Assembly: GCF_022682495.2 (NCBI RefSeq)
Contig: NC_071396.1
Span: 54,184,022 to 54,248,021 of the forward strand
Source of the DNA: Desmodus rotundus
Lineage: Eukaryota > Chordata > Mammalia > Chiroptera > Phyllostomidae
DNA length: 64,000 nt
Reading direction: 5' to 3'
Positions 30,651 to 41,375 of the stretch are shown here, one piece after another. Under the pieces are notes generated by a model. It saw nothing but the letters and a program-made list of their open reading frames with translations, searched no databases and had not been told where the DNA came from. The stretch's first letter is position 1. Every line of letters begins with the position of its first letter. The translations under genes and the position numbers were made by a program.

Positions 30651-33600
30651 GCAGAAACTGAAAGAGAATCCCAGTACAATGGGCAAATGACATGGTTTCA
30701 AATCTCTAAAAAATGTCTTTAAGGGATATGGCAGCTGAAATCTAACCCAATACTAGATATGAGAACTGACTAATATGCCTGGAATGAGACTATCTCCTCC
30801 CTCTTTATGGAATTTATATCCGTATTTACACAGCCCAGGATAACATTCACACTTGCAGCATATCTGTTGACATGAAAGCCTGCTTTATGCACCTCTCTAA
30901 ACCACTATTTGTCAGTTTCTGTGCAACTTCTGTCTCCATGTGGGATTGAAAGTTGGGTGGAATTGAAGAAAATATCTTCTAATCTGTTGCATGCCTGTGC
31001 TGTGACTGGTCCTAGGGACTGCACACCAGCAATGGCACTGGCTGACCAGGGCCGGCTTCATGGGGGTGTGATCTATACATTTGGCTTGATGTCTGCTCTG
31101 GTCACTTTACAGTTTTGAGCACAGGGCCTCACATTTTCATTTTACACCAAACGCCACAAATTATATGACTGACTTTATAAAAGGAAATGTTTATGAAGAT
31201 CAACTGGACTAGAAGTCAGAAGACCTCTGTTCTGCCACTAACAATGCTTATTTATATGTCATGGCCACTAACTCAAAATCATGCAATCCCACTTTAGTAA
31301 AAGGACTCCACGGAGAGCCTCTCCTGTTTCTGCCTGCCAAGCATCCATTCCCCAACTTTCTTCTAGAACTGTTCCTTCTCACTCTCTGTCCAAGTGATTC
31401 TGTGGTTCAGGGGGCTGACCCCTTTTCACCTCCTCCTGCTCCAGGGTAATCTTGTGGCTCAGGTTTGGCCAAGCACCGTGGTTCACCCCACTGGAATGCC
31501 CAATCTAGGTCAATGGAATTCGATTACAGGAATTTGGTGGACTCTAGGGGTAGTGGTTCTCCCCTCTGGCACCTTTGAGAGGACAAAATAGTCCTGGAGA
31601 TGCTGGTCATCACCTTGCTTCCACAGAGGGGAATGTGCCTGAGTAGAGAATGAATCTGGAAGAAGATGAACTGAGAGACAAAGAGATTGCAACCTAATTC
31701 TGAGGACATGGTGCAAGCCCCTGGATAAGCAGCTATGGCTGCAACCTGGACATAGCAGCTATGAGAGCCATCCAAGGCCCTGAGCCTAGTGGAAGGGTGC
31801 CTGTCCCTTGCAACAATTGGCACTGTTCACCACTGGAGCTCAGGTGCACAGCAGATTGCTGCCGCATTAACAGACACTGGATTAATGAATGGAAGAATGC
31901 TTTGTCACAGAAGTCACTACAAGATGGAAATCTAAGTGGTACAAGATGAGGGATTCCTGAAAATGTGCAAATTATTTTCTTTGCTTTTAGATATATTTCA
32001 GGGCCCCAGAGGTCACTAAGAACAAGCAAACATGGCTCACAGGAAAATCAGTGCCCAAAGAATCACACTTTATGATTGCCAAAGTCAGTCTAATTGAGCT
32101 AATTAACAGAAGGCAGGTTGAAGGCAAACTCCCAGGAAATAGCTTCTGAAACTCAAAGTCACTTTTCAGATTTGGAAGTCTGGCTTTAATGTGAGTACTA
32201 AATTAAACACACCATTGTGCAAGACATAAAGAATGAGGTAGTGGTCTTTTTCTAAATGAACAAATAGAGCTAAGGAAGCTTGAAACAGTTGTCTATACCC
32301 CACCTACTACTTACTATATGTGTTGAAAAGTAATGAACAGCTTGATCAAATTATGTTTAAAATACTATTACTTCCTTGGTTTTGCACTGCTTTAAAATGT
32401 TTCTTTGGTCCCAGCAGAGAAGAAGGTCTGTGAGGTTTTCCTTGGGGAGTGAGCCTACAGCTTTTCCTATGCACAAGCCAAGAGAAGAGACAGGGAATCT
32501 GTGTCAGCATGAAGAAACCATGGGTAACTGCTATGGCCATGTACTAATAAAAGTGGATATCTCAGAAAGTAAGGAGCCCTTTGCCCTCAGAGGCATTAGA
32601 ATTGAGGGTGTGTGATCACTCCATGGAACACTGGAGAAAGGTAGTAAGGTAGCTAATAATGGGATAGTTCTCTAATTCTGCAAATCCTGGGAGAAGTTGC
32701 AGGAAATTCCAATATCCTAAGTTCACACAGTTTGATCAATGCACATCATTCTGGTGGCGAATGGAAGTGAAATCTGTGAGTCCCTCTCAAAGATTCCAAT
32801 TATTGATCCATATGTGCAGCAACATGTCCACATGGGCTCACCTCTTCCTCTTCAGCAGCTAGCAGAACTCTCGCATAAAGTGAGCATGCAATAACTATCT
32901 GTTATATGATTGAACAAATAGAATAAATCAATGAATTCATCCCTCAGAAATTATGAGTTTACTTGTTCCTACATTTTTTTGCCCCATACTTTTTTCTTTT
33001 AAAAATTAATCATGTAACTCCCTGAGACATATCACATTGTTCACTTTGCACTGTGTTATTTAACATTTCATCTGTTCATGCCTTACCTTCTAAGATGGGT
33101 CATAAGTTCTCTGAAGCAGGTCTTACAATCCTTGACAAACTGATTGATCAGTGTTCAAATACTCAAAGCTAGCTAATGATAATATTCGTGGTGCAAGAAC
33201 TGTCCGCCAGCCCTCATGAGGGTTCCAAAACCCAGCTAGGGATAGTGCATAGTTCCTCTTATAAAGCCCAGGATATCTCAAGTTTCCAAATTCAATTGTT
33301 CTGTTTCTCAATGCACAAGATCACTGTCAACATGTGCAAAGGGGTCAGCAGATTACTGGAAATAAAAGCTCCTGCTGAGGAGCTTAGGGATGGTCTAAGC
33401 CAATTCCCTCATTTGGGCTAGGAGTAACCAAGGCCAACCTCCACAGAGAAAATGTTTGCTCAAGGTCATAGAGCAACTGCAGGAACTCAGAGATCCTGAC
33501 CCCAGTAACTCTGCTCCTTGAGGACTTTACAAGATGCTGGATGAAGGACATCTTTACTTTTATTAACTACATTAAAACTTTTCAAACATTCCTTTTCCAA

Positions 33601-34080
33601 TGCCCCTAGCAGCAAACACAAAACATGAGGGATTGCTGAGTATGAAACCCTCGAGATTCTGCTTCCCCTTTTCCACACGTCAGACATGTGAAAGATGGAT
33701 ATCAGGACTCATACCATACCAGCCCCTCCTGCGTGACTGAAAAGATCTCACTGTACTCCCTGAAAGTTAGTGATTGCACTTCAAAAGGAAAATAAAAATG
33801 ATGGCTATTTCCCCTTGAGTTCAAAGACTCCAGCTAATTTTACCCTCTAGTGCCATTCCGGGCATTTGACTCTAGTGAGGTGCAGATTTAAACACCGTGT
33901 GCCAGCTGGATCTCCGAGGCTGATGCAGCCTAAGGAGGATCTATTCTCAGCACGTGCAACTCCTCCTTCAGTTCCTTCCTTGTGTCAGAATTAGTGATGT
34001 AGCTTATCAGCCCCTCGAGGGGAGCAGCTGTGCTTTATTCCTACTGACTTCCTAGCCGTGTACATCACTGCAGGCCTCTT
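30651..34080. other. Mostly unique sequence with traces of old repeats
   Basis: No gene is recognised. Weak L2/MIR-like ends occur at 32880-32940, 33060-33125 and 33430-33520 ('gctcaaggtcatagagcaac', antisense MIR-like). Overlapping frames at 31510-32029 on the minus strand and at 31761-31949 on plus show no domain. A short imperfect direct repeat (agcagctatg) lies at 31723 and 31756. Confidence 0.4.
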
Positions 34081-34385
34081 CTACTGAAAGCCCTCCAATG
34101 ACTTTAAAACAAACTTAAAATAAACCCAAGCTCTTGACCACAGCCTGAAAGGCACTAAAATAACCTGGCCCTGCCAGCCCTTTGGCCTTACCTTAGGCAG
34201 TTGTCTCCATACTCGCTCAGCTCCCATCAACGTTGCCTTCTTCCTTGTCCTCGAACATGCCAAGCTTGCTCAGGGCCCGTGCATTCTGTTCCTGTTCCAT
34301 GTATGCTGGAACGCTTTGCTCCAACATCTGCAAATAAGGATCCCTTGTCATCATGAAGGTCTCAGTTCAAATACCTCCTATGAGG
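34081..34385 (+). repeat. L2 LINE, 3' portion, first part
   Basis: L2 order is clear: 'aaagccctccaatgacttta', 'aataaacccaagctcttgac', 'cctggccctgccagcccttt', 'cctcgaacatgccaagcttg', 'tatgctggaacgctttgctc' and 'aggtctcagttcaaatacct'. It is interrupted after 34385 and its end resumes near 34735. Confidence 0.8.
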
Positions 34386-34454
34386 GGTCTAAAAAACACA
34401 CTATCATATCCATCCTTGTGTCTTTTGATTTTTTTCCCCAAGGAAAGTTCATAT

Positions 34455-34690
34455 TTCTTTGCTAATGACTCTGACTAAGTATACTTCCAGTATAGGTGTT
34501 AAAGAGTCTGGCAGGTAAGCCATTTCTTGCCAGCAGCTAAAGGTAGTCTGTGAAGAGTACCTTGAACATGCTGAGGCACTTCTGGCTCAGACTAAGCCTA
34601 CTTCAAGTATAAGGGGAGTTAAAGGGTTTATTGGGTGAAACTGTTTCTTGCTAATAGCTAAGGGTATTCTGGGAAGAGTAACAAACACCA
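34455..34690 (+). repeat. Diverged tandem duplication, ~117-bp unit
   Basis: Unit 1 (34467-34583) and unit 2 (34584-34690) share, in order, ctctgactaag/ctcagactaag, tacttccagtata/tacttcaagtata, gttaaag, tttcttgcc/tttcttgct, agctaaaggta/agctaagggta and gaagagta. A partial third unit may precede unit 1 ('tttctttgctaatgact' at 34454). The block lies inside an L2 copy, so it is an insertion of unknown type. Confidence 0.75.
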
Positions 34691-34734
34691 ATAGTATTTT
34701 ATTCTACAGCCCATTTCAGTCACCAAAGTTATCT

Positions 34735-34875
34735 TGTATATTATGTTGTATTTGTTTATTGTCTGGCTTTCCTGGAATGTAAGCTCTATGAGAATTGAGA
34801 TCTTACCATGTTCCCTGCTGTAATCCCAACCTCTAGAAGGGTACCTGGCACAGAGGTCTTCACTAAGCAGTCATT
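34735..34875 (+). repeat. L2 LINE 3' end, second part
   Basis: 'ttatgttgtatttgtttatt', 'ctggaatgtaagctctatga', 'atcttaccatgttccctgct' and 'gggtacctggcacagagg' complete the L2 begun at 34081. Confidence 0.75.
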
Positions 34876-35353
34876 CAGTGCAGCCCCCACTCTACTTGAC
34901 CCCATGGTGTCATAGGCAGAGTGGCCAAATCCCATTTCAAAGAGAGATGATTGCCATCTAGTTGATAGCTAAGATTCTAAGAACATGATGGCCAGCAGAG
35001 GGAAAGACAGTTTGTTTAGATGGTTGGATGAGTCCTTAAGTACCTTTGCTGTTTTTAAAATGACAGAATTTTATGTAGAGCTTGAAGTAGTTTTCAAAAG
35101 GTTTTTTTCCCCTTTACAGTTGGATGTATTGATGGTATGTGGTAGGAGGAATGCTGGACTAGTTAGAAACAGTGAATAGATTTATTTCATGTGGACCAAT
35201 TTGAATCGATAGAAAAGAGCTGTCTGGAAGACTTAGGTAGAGGTATTCTAAGAAAAAATCCAAATTCACAATGTCTGCTCTGCTATTTGGGAGATGGCTG
35301 AGTGATGATGAGTTCCAAGTCTTCCCTGTTCTGATGGGACTGTCTTCTGTCAC
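34876..35353. other. Unassigned sequence with a weak CTCF-like match
   Basis: ccagcagagggaaag at 34992-35006 matches the left two thirds of the CTCF core but fails at the conserved C of GGC, so it is not called. Nothing else recognised. Confidence 0.4.
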
Positions 35354-35388
35354 AAAACAAACAAACAAACAAACAAACAAACAAAAAG
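35354..35388 (+). repeat. (AAAC)n microsatellite
   Basis: About eight AAAC units. Confidence 0.95.
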
Positions 35389-35604
35389 AAAACAACCCTG
35401 TAGAAAGGAGCTCTGGGGAATGGGTTTAAATGAATTATACAACTCTCTAGGCCATCCAACTAGCCAACAGAACTATAACTTTCTCTTTGTGCAATAGTAA
35501 AGAAATTGATGGGGCTCTTCCAATCTTAGCACAAGATCATAACTTCTCTAAGCTTCAGTTCCTTCTACTCTAGACTGGCTTAAATAATTTGAACCTGTAT
35601 AAGT

Positions 35605-35850
35605 CATGAAGGGAACAAACTGAACTAACAAGCAAAATAGAGACTGACTCACAGATAGAGAGCAGATGACAGCCCAGAGCGAGGGTGACGTGGAGGGATG
35701 GAGCTAAAAAGAAAAAAAGAAAGAGAAAGAACTCATAGACATGAACGACAGTGCGGTGATTGCAGAGGGGAGGGAGAGGGAGGAGGTGGAGGAGGGTGGA
35801 GGAGGGGAATCTGATAATGGAAAAAATACAATAAAAACAATGTCTAGTCA
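35605..35850 (+). repeat. L1 3' UTR end with G-rich polypurine tract
   Basis: 'actaacaagcaaaatagaga', 'gagagcagatgacagccc', 'aaagaactcatagacatga', 'cagtgcggtgattgcagagg', then a G-rich tract (35764-35808) and an A-rich end. This is a bat-type L1 3' terminus. Imperfect flanks (gaacctgtat at 35591, aaacctacat at 35851) may be a decayed target duplication. Confidence 0.75.
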
Positions 35851-36433
35851 AAACCTACATAACCATGCTATAGGAATGTGCATTTCTTTGCTGGAATTTG
35901 GGAGCCTCTGGAATGTATTGGCTTCCTGCGTGTCCTGATTTTTCTTCTCTGACCCTCTGGCAACTTTGGGGCACTGCCATGTGGACCCTTGTCACCCCTA
36001 GCAGTCACACATGTCATTGTAAAGTGGGCTCTAAGTTTCACACAAGACAAAGGCTCTCAGATGCTGCTTGATACCACCCAGGCAGCGGGTGTGGGCCTTT
36101 GCAAATATCTTGCCTCATCTAGGGATTTGTTTTGGAATATGTCTTGGACTACAAATTGTTAGCTGAGAAGCTGGTAGATACATTAGCTTAATTAATTCTG
36201 GGAAAGTAAATAATTGTTTCTCAGAGATTAATTTTTAGGCTCAAGACCCTTTTCTTGGGGGAAGGGAGGGGACGTGTACAGTTTCCTGTTCCCAAGTTTT
36301 GTGCCTTTCATTTTACGGCCAGTGTTCACAGACGTGTGGTCAGTTTTTCATAAAACATTCGAAAAGGAAAATGAGAGGGGAAGGCAACAGAAACAGAAAA
36401 AAGTGGCCAGGAATTCTTTAAGAAGTCTGGGTA
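35851..36433. other. Unassigned sequence with a homeodomain-like cluster
   Basis: 36160-36240 contains 'ttagcttaattaattctg', 'gtaaataattgtttct' and 'gagattaatttt', a small run of TAAT cores outside any recognised repeat. No gene seen. Confidence 0.35.
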
Positions 36434-36460
36434 CAGAGAGAGAGAGAGAGAGAGAGAGAA
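36434..36460 (+). repeat. (GA)n microsatellite
   Basis: Pure AG dinucleotide tract of about 26 bp. The 460 bp after it are unassigned. Confidence 0.95.
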
Positions 36461-36924
36461 GCAGGAAAAGGCTCTGCTGACTGACAAGAGATGGAAAGTC
36501 ACTGAACCGTAATAGACCTCACTTGTATCGACACGTGCTAACTGAAGTGAACAGCTGGGGCAAAGTTACTGAGCATCTTATTTCAGTGTCTGGCAGTGGA
36601 CTGAATCCTGTTTGTGAAGCAGACAGCTGGGACAGGATCTTACAGGTCTAACGCACAGTGAAGAGGGAGTCAGTCACCCAGCCCAGCCACTGCAGTATCA
36701 CCATGGGCCATCACCTCTGTTAGACACTCTGCCTTCAGGGAAGGGACACCCACCGACTCCTTTCACATCACAGCACCTGAGGTAGCATTAGCTTGCATTT
36801 GATTCCTTCGGTGGAGTTGGGGTTGAACTTGAGCAGCACTTTGTGTGGGGGATAGGCTACACATAGCTGCTACTCTGCCCACACAGCCTGACAAATGGCG
36901 CAGACGAGAATTGACACAGTGGTG

Positions 36925-37175
36925 CTACTTCTAAAAGCGGACATTAACTGAACACTTATTCTGCATCAAACACTGTGCTAAATCTTTTTATAAGGCTTAC
37001 CTGATTTAATTCTCACAGTAAACCCTGTGTGGTTGGTAGTATTATTATCTCAGTTTTGCAGGTGGGGACTGAGGCTTGAAGACATGAAGTCATCTGCCCC
37101 AAGGCAGAGTTTGAAGTGACAGAGCCAGAGCTGCAACCCAAATGTGTCTGACACTCAAGCCTGGGCTCTTCCTCA
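36925..37175 (-). repeat. MIR SINE, antisense, nearly complete
   Basis: 'tgaacacttattctgcatca', 'cctgatttaattctcacagt', 'agtattattatctcagtttt', 'gtcatctgccccaaggcaga' and 'agccagagctgcaaccc' follow antisense MIR order. Confidence 0.85.
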
Positions 37176-37582
37176 TGAGATCCCACGTCACCGTTATGTA
37201 CACACAGCTAGTTCATGTTCTCAAGGTTTCACTCTCTGCCTCGGTGTTAAACATTGTGGCACGTTTCCATTTGTCTCTACATGTTTTCCTGTGTTGTTGA
37301 TGTAGCTCAGAAGTGTTTGTCAGCTGGTAGCTGGAGCGTGTAGGGTGTTCAAGTGATTCTCTCCTCTGTGGGAAGTTTGCTTCATGAAGAAAACCAGCAG
37401 AAGCAGAAACAGAGGGAAGGCTGACTTTCACTTAGAAAGCCACTGGGGCTTGGGCGCCCGGAGGGGAGGATGAGCTCAATGAGGGGGTGGTACAATGCCC
37501 CCAGCTATTGAAGAAGTCCCACCATTTCTACAGGGAGCATTGATTTTTTAAAATTCTGGGGTCTTGGGAATGTCAATAAAAA
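37176..37582. other. Unassigned sequence
   Basis: No repeat or gene recognised. Short GC-rich patch near 37450-37475. Confidence 0.4.
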
Positions 37583-37929
37583 AAATAGCATCTTTTGTTG
37601 ATTATGTTCTAGTTAAAGGTGAGATCATATGGTATTTGTCCCTCACTGCCTGGCTTATTTCACTTAGCATAATACTCTCCAGTTCCAAACAAAATATAAC
37701 CAGAGACATTGTAGTTAAGAACAATCTAACAATAGTCAGAGAGGAGTGGGGAGGGGACAGTGGGGAGAGGGGTTTACTGGAGCTACTATAAAGGACACAT
37801 GGACAAAATCAAGGGGGAGGGTGGAAGCAGGGGAGGGAAGTGGGTTTGGCTGGGGTGGGGTGGAGGGATGGGGAGAAAATGCAGACAACTGTAACTGAAT
37901 AACAAAAATTAAAAAATAAATAGCATCTT
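37583..37929 (+). mobile_element. Short L1 insertion with 5' inversion and target duplication
   Basis: Flanked by a perfect 12-bp direct repeat, aaatagcatctt (37583-37594 and 37918-37929). The 323-bp body has two parts. 37595-37686 is L1 sequence in reverse ('gtgagatcatatggtatttg', 'ggcttatttcacttagcata'). 37687-37917 is the L1 3' UTR in forward orientation ('aaaatataaccagagacatt', 'aagaacaatctaacaatagt', a G-rich tract, then 'aataacaaaaattaaaaa'). By memory of the bat L1 3' UTR, the two parts are adjacent in the parent element once the first is flipped, so little was lost at the joint. Classic twin-priming product. Confidence 0.88.
37740..37881 (+). other. G-rich tract of the L1 3' UTR
   Basis: Multiple GGGG runs (37749-37775 and 37820-37880, for example tggggtggggtggagg) within the L1 3' UTR. 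Several quadruplex-capable windows are present. The same class of tract occurs at 35764-35808 and, as C runs, at 18004-18060. Confidence 0.7.
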
Positions 37930-39294
37930 GTTGTCACTCTGGCCTTACTGAAATTTAGCATTCCATTCAAGTGTCTAGAGACAGACAACAAATCAGAGAA
38001 GTATAACCAGTACCTACGATTTCATCACCAACAGAGCTCAGCTATTTTCATACCACATTTCAGATGCTAAGATAGTGTGGAATATTTTTGATACTGAACA
38101 CTTCTTCAAAATCATGGTAACCACCAGACCTGCCACTGGCTTTTGTTAATATGTGTTACTATATCACAGTTTAAAATATTGTGATCATTGCATTTAAATA
38201 TAATTGATTTCTTTTGAATTATTTTGATTATTTTTAATTTCATTTCTTTTTCCTGAGGAGAGAGATCTAGAGGCTTCACCAGACAGCCAAAAAGATGCAT
38301 GGCTTACAAAACAGTGAAGAACTCCTGCTCTTTGTCACTCATTTAGAAGTATGTTACAAGTATTAGTCATTTAATCCGTACTCTAATTTGTGAAATCTAA
38401 TTCTGTGTCTGGGTTTGCCAGCCAGGGACAGGGCTGTGGGAAAATGAGACTTCACCTGAAAGAGGTTCCTGAGCACAAGGAGCATCTCGGAGCCAAAGCA
38501 GACCATGAAAACCTGAGCTCTCTGAGCATTCAGGGCAACAGTGAGAAGGGCTTGGAACTGGGGAGGGATGCAAAGGGGGTTGGGGTCAACCTTTCTAGAC
38601 CTTTCAGAACTCAGTGCTATCTGAAGATCTCTGGATTACATGTGGACATAAGGCTGGATCTGACCTGCTCAGCGAACAACCTGGTAGGGGCCTTGTCATT
38701 ATTCCCACTACCATTTTTATTTTCCAGAAAGACAATGAAAAGTAATAAACATGCTAAAGGTAACACAACTGAAAATAAAAAAGGTTTGGTTTGAGTGCAG
38801 CTTTGTCTCATTCTAAATGCCGTATTCCAAAATCCCAAACTCTGTTGCTTCACTTCCAGCCCCTGCCCCTAAACTGCTAGGCTTAAATTTTCCTCTATAG
38901 GATACGACCCACTGTGGGAAGCCAAAGTCACACGAGATCAGAGTTAACTTACTAACACCTGAAAAAGTGGAGCAAGTTTATCTAGATGATGTTTAGGGTA
39001 TCTCTGAATTTAAATTAAAGAGATTATTCTCAAGGAAACCCACCTTGGCACAGAAAATGTTTACTACCAAGGCTGTCTTCCAACATCTAGGGGTGAAGGG
39101 GTTGACCCTTGCCCGGGGCTAGGGTGGTGGGTGCGGCCCATGAGTTGCTCAGGGTCAGCACTCAAAAGGACCTATGCTTGGTTTCATGCTCTGCTGTCCC
39201 TGTTTTGAAATTCTTAATAATTTAATCTCTGAAATTGTGTTTTGTAAGAGAAGACTGATGAGGCAATGTAGTGCTCTTGGGAGCAGAGGAAATA
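37930..39294. other. Unassigned, mostly unique sequence
   Basis: No repeat or gene recognised. A 134-codon plus frame at 38390-38794 begins inside AT-rich sequence, has no domain, signal peptide or conserved motif I know, and is opposed by an overlapping minus frame; not called. Confidence 0.4.
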
Positions 39295-39469
39295 TCAGAT
39301 TGGCCAAAATGTCTGTTATGTATTTTCTGTAGGATGGCTCTACTAGTGCATAATTGTCTTTCACTGCATTCAAAACAATTTTGTTAGATTGTATGGTGAT
39401 GGCTGTCATATCAGTGTGCATTTAAAAAAACATCAAAATTGGTGAATTTTTGTGCAGCCAGTTTTGAAG

Positions 39470-39640
39470 ATGGAAGAAAATACACAACATTTTTGGCACA
39501 CTATGCTTTATTATTTTAAGAAAGGTAAAAATGCAACTAAAATGCAAAAAAAAAAAAAGATTTGTGCAGTGTATGGAGAAGGTGCTGTGACTGATAGAAT
39601 GTGTCAAAAAGTGGCTTGTGAAGTTTCTTGGTACTATTGA
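39470..39640 (+). pseudogene. Mariner transposase N-terminal fragment
   Basis: Translates from ATG at 39470 to a short protein with FKKGKNATK, KICAVYGEGAV and TDRMCQK, matching the N-terminal helix-turn-helix DNA-binding region of mariner transposases. An A run at 39547-39559 adds lysines and a frameshift follows near 39610. The catalytic DD(34)D domain is absent. Dead fragment. Confidence 0.8.
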
Positions 39641-39735
39641 CATTTTGGCCAAATTATTCTTTGCTGTGCGGCTGTCTTATGCATTGGAATATGTTTAGTA
39701 GCACTCTTGACCTCTACTTGCTAGAAGCCAATAGT
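39630..39735 (+). mobile_element. hAT-derived block inside mariner copy 2
   Basis: Counterpart of 22095-22195 in the opposite orientation: 'ttgacattttggccaaatta', 'ttctttgctgtgcggctgtc', 'gcattggaatatgtttag' and 'cctctacttgctagaagcc'. It joins mariner sequence at the same points as in copy 1. Confidence 0.7.
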
Positions 39736-39848
39736 GGGAGAGAGCTGACATATTCAAAATACCCAAATCAATAAAGTTATTGGTGAAAATGAAAAGTGTG
39801 TCTTTTACTTCACAGAAAAAAATGTAAAGGACTTTTTGGCCAACTCAA

Positions 39849-40466
39849 TAAGTGCAGTCTGCATGTCCACCACTCAACTTGCACTGGGCCCTGCAAATTA
39901 CATAGCTGGTTCTACCCTCTCCCCAAATGAAAGCTAGAGTTTAAATGCATAACTAGCAACTATCTACCTACCCTATCTATTAAAATGTTTTTCTCCTAGT
40001 CAGGAGCTGGAGAGTCAGTCCTCTTTTACAGTAGTTGACTTTCTGTGGTTATTTGAATATATGCAAGGCCTTGTGGCCTATGTTCCAGAGGTTCTTTAAA
40101 AGAGGCATCTGTGTTTGGCTCAGGGACAATGTCCTAATTTTTAATATTTGATGCAACTCAACTCACTAAATGCTGATAGTTTTGGATTCCAAGCCTTTTG
40201 AAAAAGAAACAAAAATTAGATTTACATGACCCTAGGGCCAATGGATGCTCCAACAAAGTGGCTGGCCCTTGGTATTTTAAGGACAGCAATGACCAAGACC
40301 ACAGGAATCCCTGGCTATGGATGAGTTACACCTTGCTTTGGCCATGTGTGATTCCTTCCTGCTGCTTGTACCAACTCTTACACTTTTTCTTTAAGTGGCA
40401 AATTTAATGAGCTGGATTGAACTAGATGTTTAAGAGTATGGTTTTTAGTTTCTGGTCTCTGCAATT
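39849..40466. other. Unassigned sequence
   Basis: No repeat or gene recognised. Confidence 0.4.
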
Positions 40467-40729
40467 AAGAATGATAATGACGCCCTAGCCAATGCGGCTC
40501 TGTTGGTTGGAGCATCTTCCTGTAACCAAAAGGTTGCTAGTTCAATCCCCAGTCAGGGCATATGACCAGGTTGCGGGTTCGATCCCCAGTCTGGGTGCCT
40601 CTAGGAGGCACCCACTCAATGATTTTCTCTCGTGTCAGTGTTTCTTTCTCTCCTTTCCTCTCTCTCTAAAAGCAATGAAAAAAATTTCCTCCAGTGAGGA
40701 TAAAAATAATTTTTCAAAAGAATGATAAT
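40467..40729 (+). mobile_element. Ves (bat) SINE with perfect 12-bp target duplication
   Basis: Direct repeats aagaatgataat at 40467-40478 and 40718-40729. The body (40479-40717) has 'gccctagccaatgcggctct', 'aggttgctagttcaatcccc' and a second copy of the B-box-like phrase ('gcgggttcgatccccagtct', 40574-40593) that matches the Pol III B box fully. CT-rich tract and A-rich tail follow. Well preserved, probably among the younger Ves copies here. Confidence 0.93.
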
Positions 40730-41307
40730 CACTTAAAAGAAGATAGGCTGTGCTCAAAAACTGAACATATGTAGATGTTTGGGCTACAGGGAATCATCTG
40801 CCCATTAAAATTCTAATAAATGCAGACTATTCCCATTCTTAATTAATTGGTTAACTAAACAGAAAGGTTAGGGTGAAATATGAGCATGATTATTTAACAT
40901 GAAAAATCAAGAAGGGTGGATGAATAACAATTACATAATTAACGAATAATAAAGAACACTTGAGTTTCAATTAATCCTTATTGGCAGCTCAGTAACATCC
41001 ACCAGAATCTGTTTCATTTCATTGCAAACTGGGCCTTTCACGTTTAAACAATTTTAACACTTGGTGTCTAATATAAATTCATTTATTAAAAGTGTTCAAG
41101 ATTAACATGATACATTTAACTACAAGAGCAAGGCCAATTAAGAAAATAATTTGGTCAAGTAAAGTGTACTATTCTCCTTGCTCAAATATAAAGGATTTTA
41201 TTGATTAAATTTAGTGTGTTACTTTGTAAAAACAGTTACTCTACTCATGAGTTCTAATGAAAGAGATGGATGCAGCAGACAGCTGGAGAGGTCAGGGTCC
41301 TGGTAAA
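40730..41307. other. AT-rich unique block with homeodomain-like sites
   Basis: No recognised repeat from 40790 to 41240. Contains several TAAT/ATTA cores ('cttaattaattggttaac', 'ttacataattaacgaata', 'caattaatccttattggc', 'ggccaattaagaaaata') and a CCAAT-like inverted box. The texture is like conserved noncoding enhancers; inference only. Confidence 0.3.
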
Positions 41308-41375
41308 TGTAATAGGAGACTCAGGGTTCTCCATAGAAACAGGACCAATATGGTATTTCATATATACAATCTCAT
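41308..41375 (+). repeat. Old interspersed repeat, left part
   Basis: 'actcagggttctccatagaa' and 'acaggaccaatatgg' open a widespread mammalian repeat ('gggttctccagagaaacagaaccaat'). It is interrupted by the mariner-like element and microsatellite and resumes at 42661. Confidence 0.6.

Larger units (their letters stand above)
39295..39848 (+). mobile_element. Mariner-family DNA transposon, copy 2
   Basis: TA duplications at 39293-39294 and 39849-39850. Terminal inverted repeats match those of the element at 21963 (right end aaggactttttggccaactc, left end attggccaaaatgtctg). The 554-bp copy is in the opposite orientation to the first. It holds the 5' UTR, the start of a transposase (39470 on), a hAT-derived block (39630-39735) and the mariner 3' end ('caataaagttattggtgaaa'). 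It lacks the 68-bp insertion seen in copy 1, which proves that insertion is secondary there. Confidence 0.92.

Noticed and set aside
34992..35006. Second CTCF site
   Set aside because: The match fails at the conserved C of the GGC step and after it.
38390..38794. 134-codon open frame as a possible gene
   Set aside because: No recognisable protein features, and it is overlapped by an antisense frame; likely chance.
40574..40600. tRNA gene suggested by a good B box
   Set aside because: The surrounding sequence is a Ves SINE with SINE tail and target duplication; no cloverleaf with paired acceptor and anticodon stems was found.
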